From the NCBI GenBank assembly GCA_030141605.1, contig JAQGDQ010000920.1, positions 16,441 to 80,440 on the forward strand: a stretch of DNA of 64,000 nt, given 5' to 3'. Of the stretch, positions 61,801 to 64,000 are shown one piece after another. Under the pieces are notes generated by a model. That model was not told the origin of the DNA and ran no database searches. It saw only the letters and a program-made list of their open reading frames with translations. Position numbers and translations under genes: made by a program. The stretch is from Tubiluchus corallicola (lineage: Eukaryota > Priapulida > Priapulimorpha > Priapulimorphida > Tubiluchidae). Numbering within the stretch: the first letter of the stretch is position 1; every line of letters begins with the position of its first letter.

Positions 61801-61804
61801 AATG
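23864..61804 (+). CDS. VPS13: VPS13A/C-type bridge-like lipid transfer protein, N-terminal 987 residues over 23 exons (gene continues beyond window)
   Basis: VPS13 proteins are rod-shaped lipid channels that move phospholipids between membranes at contact sites (ER with mitochondria, lipid droplets or endosomes). Exons, listed separately below, join in consistent phase with GT-AG introns to 2961 coding bases. The N-terminus MFEGVVASLLNKYLGKYV begins the chorein domain (about 1-120). IPW at 68-70 and HIRYED at 149-154 are family hallmarks, followed by RKFNPEV near 307, AWW at 321-323, SPEEK..AIGY at 444-457 and a FFAT-like ELFFSASD at 859-866. Alignment by memory to VPS13A and VPS13C is nearly collinear to this point, while VPS13B and VPS13D fit much less well. 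The remaining two thirds of the protein (VAB, ATG2-C and PH-like regions) must lie to the right of position 64000. The start is the first ATG after an in-frame TAA at 23828. Introns range from 149 to 6122 bp. Confidence 0.95.
24261..25602. mobile_element. Foldback element with 170-200-bp inverted arms, VPS13 intron 1
   Basis: The left arm (24261-24430) and the reverse complement of the right arm (25405-25602) share AGCTTCAAAGAAGTGTCCAC and AAAAGATCAATTCTTCTTCAG. Between these lie two to five tandem copies of a roughly 24-bp unit containing TGTACTGATTCGTATGCA. No transposase is present and no target duplication was found. The open frames in the right arm are products of the tandem unit. Confidence 0.75.
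25757..25976. repeat. Imperfect tandem duplication, period about 110 bp
   Basis: Two adjacent copies containing TTTTGAGTAAAAAACTTGTA and TTTTTTTGAAAT(G/C)TGGTC. Intron 1 of VPS13. Confidence 0.7.
25977..27039. other. VPS13 intron 1, unremarkable part
   Basis: AT-rich intron sequence with a run of ten G near 26918-26928. No exon or repeat was recognised. Confidence 0.4.
27040..27530. repeat. Minisatellite, 34-bp unit, about 14 copies
   Basis: Nearly identical units built from AGAACTGGAGCTACTTTG and TAACAAAACAGAGCTT. The first two units carry GGAACTGGAAC variants; the last is truncated. Lies in VPS13 intron 1. Confidence 0.95.
27909..28219 (-). repeat. Dispersed repeat, second copy of 884-1198
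   Basis: Starts with ATTCAATTCAATTCAATTTA and keeps the GAAAGGATAGCG ... CTGCTATCCTTTACCGAAT pair of the first copy, ending near GCAACAAAATG. Probable 3' end of a CR1-like LINE on the minus strand. Confidence 0.65.
28514..29000 (-). mobile_element. LINE fragment, C-terminal part of ORF2, (GAA)n tail
   Basis: The minus-strand frame 28552-28986 (144 aa) reads FLYNSELWTLKANHKAEIDA, FQKRNYRNILGIRWSQKISN and RRRLRWIGHTLRL. These are the YGSE.W, FQ-R-LR-ILGI-W and R-LRW-GH-LR landmarks that follow the reverse transcriptase in a widespread animal LINE group. The 3' end is a (GAA)10 microsatellite on the minus strand. 5'-truncated. Confidence 0.85.
29527..29951. repeat. Minisatellite, 39-bp unit, 11 copies, in-frame
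   Basis: Each unit contains GAACCAGTTTCCATGGC and CACCCATCCAATTACTGCT. Because 39 is a multiple of three, long open frames arise on both strands (13-residue repeat EPVSMAVTHPITA on +, VIGWVTAMETGSA on -). A single-base deletion near 29709 shifts the + frame. It ends 130 bp before VPS13 exon 2. I see no splice sites that would add it to VPS13. Confidence 0.9.
30083..30126 (+). CDS. VPS13: VPS13 exon 2
   Basis: Residues 33-47 (DVELYDLRLKPEAL). Acceptor TTCTTGTAG, donor TTG|GTAAGA. It enters in phase 1 and leaves in phase 0. The 44-bp size is compatible with the family's small early exons. Confidence 0.92.
30442..30484 (+). CDS. VPS13: VPS13 exon 3
   Basis: Residues 48-61 (AELDLPIEVKAGFV), the conserved LP-ΨKΨG segment of the chorein domain. 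Acceptor TTTATTGTAG, donor TAG|GTACGA. Confidence 0.92.
30815..31640. repeat. Minisatellite, 77-78-bp unit, about 10 copies
   Basis: Units contain AAATACATTCATATAGTTCT and CCCTTTATTTCTGTTGCTTT. Variants lack one T after GTAAGG. Lies in VPS13 intron 3. Confidence 0.93.
31690..32350 (-). mobile_element. LINE fragment, end of ORF2 on minus strand
   Basis: The minus frame 31925-32200 reads LPPAFQSYF, HDHYTRYSVGNYVLP, RSSKYNVIKIWSSIPREMK and FKKASKNYLL. This is the characteristic last 80 residues of jockey/CR1-like reverse-transcriptase ORFs. The 3' UTR ends near 31695 with an AATAAATTCATAATAAT tail on the minus strand. Confidence 0.8.
33015..33256 (+). CDS. VPS13: VPS13 exon 4
   Basis: Residues 62-142, with KLSLNIPWTSLYTSPV, EEVYVLAAP and FLEKLVTTITNNLQ, the core of the chorein domain. 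The acceptor ACAG is followed at once by GTAAGC, so the exon start itself looks like a donor. Phase and homology place the boundary here. Donor CAG|GTGTAG. Confidence 0.94.
33406..33564 (+). CDS. VPS13: VPS13 exon 5
   Basis: Residues 143-195: IFIRNIHIRYEDTVTDREHP and FGITLHNLSAETT, one of the most conserved VPS13 blocks. Acceptor TTATTGTAG, donor AAG|GTAAAT. Intron 4 is only 149 bp. Confidence 0.95.
33565..34288. other. VPS13 intron 5, left part
   Basis: No exon or clear element. A 62-codon minus frame at 33907-34095 has no known domain. Confidence 0.35.
34289..34421. mobile_element. Short TIR element with telomere-like core, copy 1
   Basis: The left end AGAAGCAGTTTACAATTC and right end GTGGGGAATTGTAAACTTTA are inverted copies of the ends of the element at 62020-62921, placed in reverse orientation. 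The core is a few degenerate CCCTAA units (CCCAACCCTAACCCCAG ... CCCTAATCC). Flanks TTTACTTC and CTTACTGC are similar but not identical, so the target duplication is doubtful. Total about 133 bp. Confidence 0.8.
34490..34985 (+). mobile_element. LINE fragment, end of ORF2 and 3' UTR
   Basis: Translates as RTNTHYGTNSVIKQAILLWN, SLPLQVKQIKSL and SAFKTKLKSLIL before a stop at 34767. It is another jockey/CR1-like C-terminus but of a different lineage from 31690-32350. It ends AATAAAG followed by an (AT)n tail. Confidence 0.75.
35227..35888 (-). mobile_element. MITE-like TIR element, copy A, VPS13 intron 5
   Basis: About 660 bp. The ends GCTTGCATACCAAAGCCATC and (reverse complement) GCTTGCATAACAAAATCATC form inverted repeats matching at about 25 of 28 positions. 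The whole unit is an inverted copy of 49241-49905. Shared internal landmarks include CCAGTAGATGGCTCTTCCTG and AGTACTAGTTTCTAGACAGA. No transposase, and the target duplication is unclear. Confidence 0.85.
35984..36134 (+). CDS. VPS13: VPS13 exon 6
   Basis: Residues 196-245 (IIKLEELSVYMMPHCTIDNL ... NGEKFTF). It fills the family position between the chorein core and the LKP.SA block, but lacks the YWN found there in vertebrate VPS13A. Acceptor CTTATGCAG, donor TTTG|GTAGGC. It was chosen because it is the only stretch in this intron that restores phase and homology. Confidence 0.8.
36911..37195. repeat. Tandem duplication, period about 142 bp
   Basis: Two copies containing GGCAGTACTAAAACCTAG and AAGGATAATATTTTAAGATG, about 85-90% alike by eye. 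VPS13 intron 6. Confidence 0.85.
37414..37535 (+). CDS. VPS13: VPS13 exon 7
   Basis: Residues 246-286: LKPLSAVAKVIINK and VALSRQQ. Acceptor TTAATCATAG, donor CAG|GTGAGT. Confidence 0.92.
38114..38295 (+). CDS. VPS13: VPS13 exon 8
   Basis: Residues 287-346, including RKFNPEVDI and AWWHYAYKCVLEEYI ... SWSRIKAHR, the conserved WW-Y/A and W-I-HR landmarks. Acceptor GTTTTTAG, donor CAG|GTAACG. Confidence 0.95.
38895..39430 (+). mobile_element. LINE fragment, C-terminal part of ORF2
   Basis: Translates as VKRQLFNAYCTTFYCMSTWR, LSKLKVAYNVSTRKLF and, after a stop, SARYISTRLNIIYFDVIHRK and HVRLNKSENF. This is the AYC-FYG-LW ... KL-VAYN ... block of I/CR1-like elements, the same family as 22030-22830. 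Ends with a GAAATAAAATATT tail. VPS13 intron 8. Confidence 0.8.
39468..39612 (+). CDS. VPS13: VPS13 exon 9
   Basis: Residues 347-395 (RKRYREYKSLYKNKL ... ELLIDLQRLEDQLDI ... AREEAKLE). Acceptor TTTCTTGCAG, donor GAG|GTTTGC. Confidence 0.94.
39892..40018 (+). CDS. VPS13: VPS13 exon 10
   Basis: Residues 396-437, a variable region with SSWWFSNPP and an acidic stretch. The donor AGT|GTGAGT at 40018 is a perfect consensus and gives the phase needed by exon 11; the GT two bases earlier does not. Confidence 0.88.
40498..40893. repeat. Dispersed repeat pair with 55358-55770
   Basis: About 400 bp in VPS13 intron 10. It is near 88% identical by eye, in the same orientation, to a copy in intron 20. 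Shared landmarks include CACATCAACACAAATACAC and GAGAATTATCGCTGTTGTAT. No coding potential. Element type unknown. Confidence 0.8.
40905..41115. repeat. Dispersed repeat pair with 43606-43845
   Basis: A 210-240-bp segment from ATTAAATGTCATG to GAATCATACTGTGCATATAGG, also found from the exon 12 donor onward. VPS13 intron 10. Confidence 0.85.
41255..41349 (+). CDS. VPS13: VPS13 exon 11
   Basis: Residues 438-469: LWSKLSPEEKDQLNKAIGYT, the family's L(S/T)PEEK..AIGY block. Acceptor ATGTATAG, donor CAG|GTATAT. Confidence 0.93.
41400..41740 (+). promoter_or_regulatory. Hairpin, TATA box and AATAAA: LTR- or promoter-like block
   Basis: Two inverted arms of about 27 bp (CTCAGGTGTGCATGTGA ... GTGGCTTT at 41456-41482 and its partner at 41519-41546) are followed at once by TTATAAAAAGGG (41549-41560) and, about 135 bp on, AATAAA (41692). 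The spacing resembles U3-R of an LTR. No target duplication, primer site or second LTR was found, so this may be a solo LTR or chance. Confidence 0.3.
42007..42598. mobile_element. Tigger/pogo-like MITE
   Basis: The left end CAGTAAACTATGTATAACTT and the reverse complement of the right end, CAGTAGACTACGTATAACTT, are inverted repeats. The right side is followed by TA; the left flank is TG, so the TA duplication is only partly kept. The interior has GAGTTA-type repeats and no transposase. VPS13 intron 11. Confidence 0.75.
42613..43259 (+). mobile_element. Tigger/pogo element reduced to the transposase DNA-binding domain
   Basis: TA-CAGTCTAGCCTCGTTATCTC and its inverted partner GATAACGAGACTAGACTG-TA delimit a 647-bp element with a TA duplication. 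Inside, + strand frames read KKKEICIYHTNN, QQEIANVFSAKFGDTVSRRS and IIASKGKWM (psq-type helix-turn-helix), then in another frame LQLWFTTARSQNVVITDAVL and KAKQFGNELGITDFQYSNGW (CENP-B-type helix-turn-helix). A frameshift in poly-A and another between the two domains break the frame. No DDE catalytic domain remains. Confidence 0.9.
43472..43608 (+). CDS. VPS13: VPS13 exon 12
   Basis: Residues 470-514 (YIEHKVNLTVANCTVSLSNF ... SLENRAPVNAF). Acceptor TATGTTACAG. The donor TTTTAG|GTATTA is weak after the GT and sits at the edge of a repeat copy (43606-43845). Confidence 0.88.
43606..43845. repeat. Dispersed repeat, second copy of 40905-41115
   Basis: Starts at the exon 12 donor and shares TGAATTATGAATAAAGTTTT and GCCATTGTGAATTCTACAAG with the copy in intron 10. 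Confidence 0.85.
43849..43970. repeat. (AAT)n / (ATT)n microsatellite, palindromic
   Basis: Runs of AAT are followed by runs of ATT, so the tract can fold on itself. It ends about 50 bp before VPS13 exon 13. Confidence 0.9.
44020..44117 (+). CDS. VPS13: VPS13 exon 13
   Basis: Residues 515-547 (RISARTESFLIEGASIEHGL ...), matching the family segment just after the repeated beta-groove strand. Acceptor ATTTTGTAG, donor AAG|GTGAGG. Confidence 0.9.
44547..44620. repeat. ATT/AAT-rich palindromic simple repeat
   Basis: Alternating TTATTA, TAATTATA and ATAATTAT blocks with self-complementarity, in VPS13 intron 13. Confidence 0.7.
44973..45083. repeat. GAT/GAC-rich microsatellite
   Basis: Degenerate (GAT)n with GAC and AAT units. 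One frame reads a run of Asp/Asn/Gly, but flanking VPS13 exons already join in phase across it, so it is not taken as coding. Confidence 0.75.
45314..45426 (+). CDS. VPS13: VPS13 exon 14
   Basis: Residues 548-585, ending LLLEPVEVVYHE, the counterpart of EPLEIIYD in VPS13A. Acceptor TTCGCTTCAG, donor GAG|GTAATA. Confidence 0.93.
45540..46510. repeat. Minisatellite, 60-61-bp unit, about 16 copies, each with a splice-donor consensus
   Basis: Units contain GCTGCCACCTGT(A/T)TCACCTG, GGTAGGTGAGTTGG and GAGCAGCAGTAGTCAGACG. Every unit has TAG|GTGAGT, a full 5' splice-site consensus, and two CACCTG E-boxes. Long minus-strand open frames here are repeat artefacts. VPS13 intron 14, starting 114 bp after exon 14. 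Confidence 0.95.
46511..47639. other. VPS13 intron 14, right part
   Basis: Contains a segment (about 46890-47420) with TGTGGAATTG at its start, a GGGGGAG patch and two AATAAA signals, reminiscent of an LTR but without supporting ends. No exon seen. Confidence 0.35.
47640..47780 (+). CDS. VPS13: VPS13 exon 15
   Basis: Residues 586-632: AVSEVIGFFQIP ... LSDVKAVAASYVEQA ... GLLHAIQSHK, aligning with the VEFF and TGLLYIIE.QK blocks. Acceptor ACTCGTTAG, donor AAG|GTACAG. Confidence 0.94.
48016..48394. mobile_element. hAT MITE with perfect 8-bp target duplication
   Basis: CAGGTCCTATTTCA at the left and TGAAATAGGCCCTG at the right are inverted ends of hAT type. AGTACAAG flanks both sides (48008-48015 and 48395-48402). 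The interior is unusually GC-rich (GGCCCGGGGAAGTGGGG) and has no transposase. VPS13 intron 15. Confidence 0.93.
48403..49008. other. VPS13 intron 15, right part
   Basis: Short direct repeat TATATCTAATCTAGGATGTA near 48420-48455; otherwise nothing recognised. Confidence 0.4.
49009..49076 (+). CDS. VPS13: VPS13 exon 16
   Basis: Residues 633-654 (TVNLLVDIKSPYLVVPEYG). Acceptor TTTTTTACAG, donor ACA|GTAAGT. Confidence 0.93.
49241..49905 (+). mobile_element. MITE-like TIR element, copy B, ends next to VPS13 exon 17
   Basis: The left end GCTTGCATAGCAATATCGTC and reverse-complemented right end GCTTGCAAACCAAAGCCATC are degenerate inverted repeats. It is the same element as 35227-35888 in opposite orientation. 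The right terminus is about 15 bp from the first base of exon 17, so the element supplies most of the branch-point region. Confidence 0.85.
49920..49998 (+). CDS. VPS13: VPS13 exon 17
   Basis: Residues 655-681 (GGSVIVVDFGRLRVDSQ), the conserved LLLDLG-type strand. Acceptor AATTTTCAG lies about 15 bp after the end of a MITE (49241-49905). Donor GAG|GTATGT. Confidence 0.93.
50545..50842. repeat. Tandem repeat, about 107-bp unit, 3 copies
   Basis: Units contain CCTAATCTTACTATTTT and ACTAACCCTAACCATTCTTT. Pyrimidine-rich on the + strand. VPS13 intron 17. Confidence 0.85.
50870..51078 (+). repeat. Probable LINE 3' end with (GATT)n tail
   Basis: GTGAAATAAATTGATTGATT followed by a long, degenerate (GATT)n/(GATA)n tract, typical of CR1/L2-like 3' ends. 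No coding part remains. Confidence 0.5.
51197..51284 (+). CDS. VPS13: VPS13 exon 18
   Basis: Residues 682-710 (EERMYDKLSVSLRGLQVLFA), matching the MDRAYDSF...QLL block of VPS13A. Acceptor GGTTTACAG, donor CTG|GTAAGT. Confidence 0.93.
51485..51945. repeat. Minisatellite, 55-bp unit, about 8 copies
   Basis: Units contain GACACTTTGCACAAACTGTC and GACCACATTACTCAG. VPS13 intron 18. Confidence 0.93.
51993..52425 (-). repeat. Dispersed repeat pair with 59831-60285
   Basis: Both copies start TGTTTGGGCTTT, include GACATTCCATCT or CATTCCATCTAC, and end near CGCCACAAGGTGGCC(or TT) ... CTGCTAAGTA. Same orientation. On the minus strand both read a similar short peptide (SCFW..K.RK.K.N..FE.LF), hinting that the source element was coding on that strand. 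Family unknown. Confidence 0.75.
52523..52640 (+). CDS. VPS13: VPS13 exon 19
   Basis: Residues 711-749 (GADWHTAQ ... MHIVPYMNVQVNLFNSI), matching D-W ... ILVP-NL-L. Acceptor TCTACTTTAG, donor AAA|GTAAGC. Confidence 0.92.
52949..53126 (+). CDS. VPS13: VPS13 exon 20
   Basis: Residues 750-809: KVFVTVPALKLCISDEKLLM ... FTRSIPLP, the ISD-KL..ΨΨ..IP.P landmark. An acidic loop follows. Acceptor TTTTTATAG, donor TTG|GTGAGC. Confidence 0.94.
53164..53584. mobile_element. hAT (Charlie-type) MITE with perfect 8-bp target duplication
   Basis: The ends CAGGGGTGTGCAAACTGCGG and (right) GATAATTTGCACATCCCTG are inverted. ATATAAAT flanks both sides (53156-53163 and 53585-53592). Internal GGCCCG repeats are typical of Charlie-like ends. 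No transposase. It begins 38 bp after VPS13 exon 20. Confidence 0.95.
53593..54491. other. VPS13 intron 20, middle part
   Basis: No exon. Around 54262-54360 a segment resembles the left end of the neighbouring TTAA element (CTCCTTCAGCACCGTAAGTG, then TTTGCTGCATTTTGCATGGC), so a partial second copy is likely. Confidence 0.5.
54492..55146. mobile_element. piggyBac-like MITE with TTAA target
   Basis: TTAA-CTCTTTCAGGACAGCAA at the left and TTGCCGTCCTGAAAGAG-TTAA at the right are near-perfect inverted ends flanked by TTAA. The interior (647 bp) has no transposase. TTAA targets are typical of piggyBac. Confidence 0.85.
55358..55770. repeat. Dispersed repeat, second copy of 40498-40893
   Basis: Carries 18 extra bases near 55519 (TAGGTCAACCTATGG) relative to the intron 10 copy. 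Confidence 0.8.
55771..56488. other. VPS13 intron 20, right end
   Basis: AT-rich, no exon or repeat recognised. The open frame 55807-56007 has no known domain. Confidence 0.4.
56489..56633 (+). CDS. VPS13: VPS13 exon 21
   Basis: Residues 810-857, a poorly conserved linker (LKLNKDMKYNLTTTELKQIK ...) leading to the FFAT-like motif. Acceptor GTTCTTATAG, donor TTAG|GTAAAT. It is supported by phase and position more than by homology. Confidence 0.82.
56897..57497 (+). repeat. Copy of the zinc-finger gene B 5' flank, VPS13 intron 21
   Basis: Similar to 11897-12372, including AACAATCTACTCTTTA and ATGAAAAATCATCTTGTCTT. It contains an extra block of about 145 bp (57057-57203). Confidence 0.75.
57498..58509. 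other. VPS13 intron 21, right part
   Basis: No exon other than exon 22 at its end. Minus frames 57389-57658, 57495-57734 and 57928-58146 have no domains. Confidence 0.4.
58510..58627 (+). CDS. VPS13: VPS13 exon 22, FFAT-like motif
   Basis: Residues 858-896: DELFFSASDQSEEDEDVNF and a Ser/Thr/Asp-rich tail. ELFFSASD occupies the position of the FFAT motif of human VPS13A (about residue 842), with Ser in place of Asp at core position 4. Acceptor TTAATTCAG, donor CAG|GTGTGT. Confidence 0.9.
58700..59710. repeat. Minisatellite, 55-bp unit, about 18 copies
   Basis: Units contain AGCTAAAACATCAATATATA and CATCACTTTGGTAATAAACA. Copies near 59000-59150 are shortened and damaged, then regular copies resume. 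VPS13 intron 22. Confidence 0.95.
59831..60285 (-). repeat. Dispersed repeat, second copy of 51993-52425
   Basis: See the partner entry. This copy keeps a 64-codon minus-strand frame (59738-59932) across its first part. Confidence 0.7.
60876..60941. repeat. Interrupted palindrome with perfect 14-bp core
   Basis: GTTACTATAGTAAC is a perfect palindrome, enclosed by GGAATTTTGTCTG and CAGATAAAATTCC (12 of 13 complementary) and weaker outer complementarity. The core fits the RFX X-box consensus. Confidence 0.65.
61534..61804 (+). CDS. VPS13: VPS13 exon 23 (last in window)
   Basis: Residues 897-987 (KIAFYIRRFVLGEFVIHLSR ... ELFSVVYRM), matching the FKIRFEV..VLIEF block and the following strands. 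Acceptor TGTTTCATAG; another AG at 61556-61558 would keep phase but drops conserved residues. Donor ATG|GTAAGG. Coding continues past the window. Confidence 0.92.
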
Positions 61805-62019
61805 GTAAGGGGCACATTTCTAGTTGATTATTCTAAGTCTGATTTTACTAAACAATTGGTATGTCATGCATGATTTAAATAAATATTATGCCAATAAATT
61901 TCAGCTTTTATTACTGATCGGCCTCGATCCACTATTTTATGAATTCACAAAAGATACAACTATTTGAAAGTTTGCAAATATGATTTCTTGCGTTTTTTAG
62001 AACCTCAATATATAATTTT

Positions 62020-62921
62020 GGCTAAAGTTTACAATTCCCCACACACAACAAATTAGTTTGTGGGTTTAGAAGTGCTTTAGGCTTAGGGTTAGTGTTGGGA
62101 TTAGGGTAGGGTTATGGTTAGGGTTAGTGTTAGAGTAGGGTTGCGGTTAGGGTTAGGGTTAGGGTTAGGGTAGGGCTATGGTTAGGGTTAGGGTAAGGGT
62201 ACGGTTGGGCTTCGGGTAGGGTTAGGGTAGGGTTAGGGTTAGGGTTAGGGTAGGGCTATGGTTAGGGTTAGGGTAAGGGTACGGTTGGGCTTCGGGTAGG
62301 GTTAGGGTTAGGGTAGGGCTATGGTTAGGGCTAGGGTAAGGGTACGGTTGGGCTTCGGGTAGGGTTAGGGCTATGGTTAGGGCTAGGGTAAGGGTACGGT
62401 TGGGCTTCCGGTAGGGTTAGGGTAGGGTTAGGGTTAGGGTTAGGGTAGGGCTATGGTTAGGGTTAGGGTAAGGGTACGGTTGGGCTTCGGGTAGGGTTAG
62501 GATAGGGTTAGGGTTAGGGTAGGGCTATGGTTAGGGCTAGGGTAAGGGTACGGTTGGGCTTCGGGTAGGGTTAGGGTAGGGTTAGGGCTATGGTTAGGGC
62601 TAGGGTAAGGGTACGGTTGGGCTTCGGGTAGGGTTAGGGTAGGGTTAGGGTTAGGGTTAGGGTTAGGGTAGGGCTATGGTTAGGGTTAGGGTAAGGGTAC
62701 GGTTGGGCTTCGGGTAGGGTTAGGGTTAGGGTTATTGTAGGGCTATAGTTAGGGCTAGGGTAAGGGTACGGTAGGGCTTCGGGTAGGGTTATGGTTGGGG
62801 TTGGGGTTAGGGTAGGGTAGGGTAGGGTTAAGGTTAGGGTAGTGTTATGGTTAGGGTTAGAGTTAGGGCTAGGATAAGGGTTAGGGTGTTTTAATTATGT
62901 GGGGAATTGTAAACTCCTTCC
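62020..62921. mobile_element. TIR element with telomere-like (TTAGGG-type) body, copy 2
   Basis: Left end GGCTAAAGTTTACAATTCCC and reverse-complemented right end GGAAGGAGTTTACAATTCCC share GTTTACAATTCCCCACA. The octamer ATAATTTT flanks the element exactly on both sides (62012-62019 and 62922-62929). The body, 62085-62890, is degenerate TTAGGG/TAGGG repeat with a higher-order unit containing GGGTACGGTTGGGCTTCGGG. No open frame of note. VPS13 intron 23. Confidence 0.88.
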
Positions 62922-63555
62922 ATAATTTTGAACTTTTAAAAATTCTATTATGTATTTTGATAACTGAAAAAAGTGAAAGATACACTGAGTAATGGTTTTA
63001 TACTTGCGAAATGTTTCATTTAACATAACTTCTGTTTCAAGGACCATTAAGTGTCATAGAAACTTAATAAAAACAGTTTTGTGTCTAACACTTTTCAGCA
63101 CTTTTAAATTGGTTTGGTTGAGGATTTTTGTTCACTAAATAACTGAAATAGTTTGTTGTAACAATATAACTTATAATAGTTCAGTGTGTGTTTTGATTAG
63201 CTTAAGTTAACATACCGTTCTTACCTGTAAGATGGTGACATCTGGCTTCAATATTAGCATCCTAGTTTTAAATACCTGTCATTCAAATTTCAATGTATTC
63301 AAAGCAGTGATGACGTGTTGACAAATTTTCTGTGTAATTCACTTAATCGTAATCGATCTTTTGATAAGAAAGGAGTTTATTTAACGGGATTTATATATTT
63401 CATTCCAGATAGAATGTATAATTTGGGAAATGGCATCTCAATACGTATCAAATATAAAGTGAAATGATGAAAGGGCTGTAATGATGGTGCACGAACAATA
63501 AAATGTACTAAGCAGTTCTCGACTTTGTTTGTTTGTTTGTCACCATACAGATACA
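62922..63555. other. VPS13 intron 23 between two telomere-like arrays
   Basis: AT-rich, with a GTTTGTTTGTTTG run before 63540. No exon recognised. Confidence 0.4.
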
Positions 63556-63989
63556 ATTAGGGTAGGGTAGGGTTAGGGTAGGGTTAGGGTAGGGTTATGG
63601 TTAGGATTAGGGTACGGTTGGGCTTCGGGTAGGGTTAGGGTAAGGGTAAGGGTTAGGGTTAGGATTGGGGTTGGGGTTAGGGTTAGGGTTGGGGTTGGGG
63701 TTAGGGTTTGGGTTGGGGCTGGGGTTTGGGTAGGGTTGGGTTGGGTTAGGGTTAGGATAGGGTTATGGTTATGGTTATGGTTAGGGTTAGGGTTAGGGTT
63801 AGGGTTCGGGTTAGGGTTAGGGTAAGGGTTAGGGTAGGGTTAGGGTTAGGGTTCGGGTAGGGTTTGGGTGCGGTTGGGGTTGGGGTTGGGATGGGGTAGA
63901 GTTAGGGTTAGGGTTGGGGTTAGGGTTCGTGTAGGGTTAGGGTTAGGGTTAGGGTGTTTAAATTGTGTGGGGAATTGTAAACTCCTTCC
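63556..63989. mobile_element. Telomere-like array with right end of the same TIR element, copy 3
   Basis: Degenerate TTAGGG repeat, including the GGTACGGTTGGGCTTCGGG higher-order piece of copy 2, ends in GTGGGGAATTGTAAACTCCTTCC exactly like copy 2. The left GGCTAAAG end is missing, so this copy is truncated or its left end has diverged. Confidence 0.8.
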
Positions 63990-64000
63990 ATAATAGAACA

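Noticed and set aside
62085-64000. Chromosome end (true telomere)
   Set aside because: The repeats are degenerate, interrupted by 630 bp of ordinary sequence, bounded by inverted repeats, and VPS13 must continue beyond them.
1-64000. tRNA, rRNA or CRISPR-like features
   Set aside because: No cloverleaf-type sequence, rRNA similarity or spacer-repeat structure was seen; all regular repeats are simple tandem arrays.

Overview
The window is AT-rich animal (metazoan) DNA. Its genes are split by GT-AG introns, C2H2 zinc fingers carry the animal-type HTGEKPF linker, a VPS13-family gene can be assembled over 23 exons, and there are many transposon families and TTAGGG-type repeats. I cannot place the species. 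An invertebrate, possibly a sponge or another early-branching animal, is a weak inference.

Left part (1-23.8 kb): a small cluster of related C2H2 zinc-finger genes on the + strand. Two copies are intact, at 3760-4647 and 12420-13289. Each has one N-terminal finger, a long linker with a (V/I)KEE motif, and two C-terminal fingers. Two more copies, around 6118-6850 and 11170-11880, are broken by stops and frameshifts. Between them lie LINE fragments, a foldback element (1372-2084), a 328-bp perfect tandem duplication, and a DNA transposon with a 9-bp target duplication (18665-19375).

Right part (23.9-64 kb): the 5' part of one gene, a VPS13A/C-type bridge-like lipid transfer protein, on the + strand. 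Twenty-three exons (23864-61804) join in consistent phase to give the first 987 residues, including the chorein domain and a FFAT-like motif for binding ER VAP proteins. The gene runs off the right edge. Its introns hold tandem arrays with periods of 34, 39, 55, 61, 78, 107 and 142 bp, and hAT, Tigger/pogo, piggyBac-like and unclassified TIR elements, several with exact target-site duplications. They also hold fragments of several LINEs and arrays of degenerate TTAGGG repeats.

The most unusual structure is a transposon-like unit whose body is a telomere-type (TTAGGG-like) array. It is bounded by inverted repeats containing GTTTACAATTCCCCACA. One copy (62020-62921) has a perfect 8-bp target duplication. 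A short copy in the opposite orientation lies at 34289-34421, and a third is cut by the window edge. Also notable are a likely phospho-FFAT motif in VPS13, a MITE that ends about 15 bp before VPS13 exon 17, and a 61-bp array holding about 16 consensus 5' splice sites.
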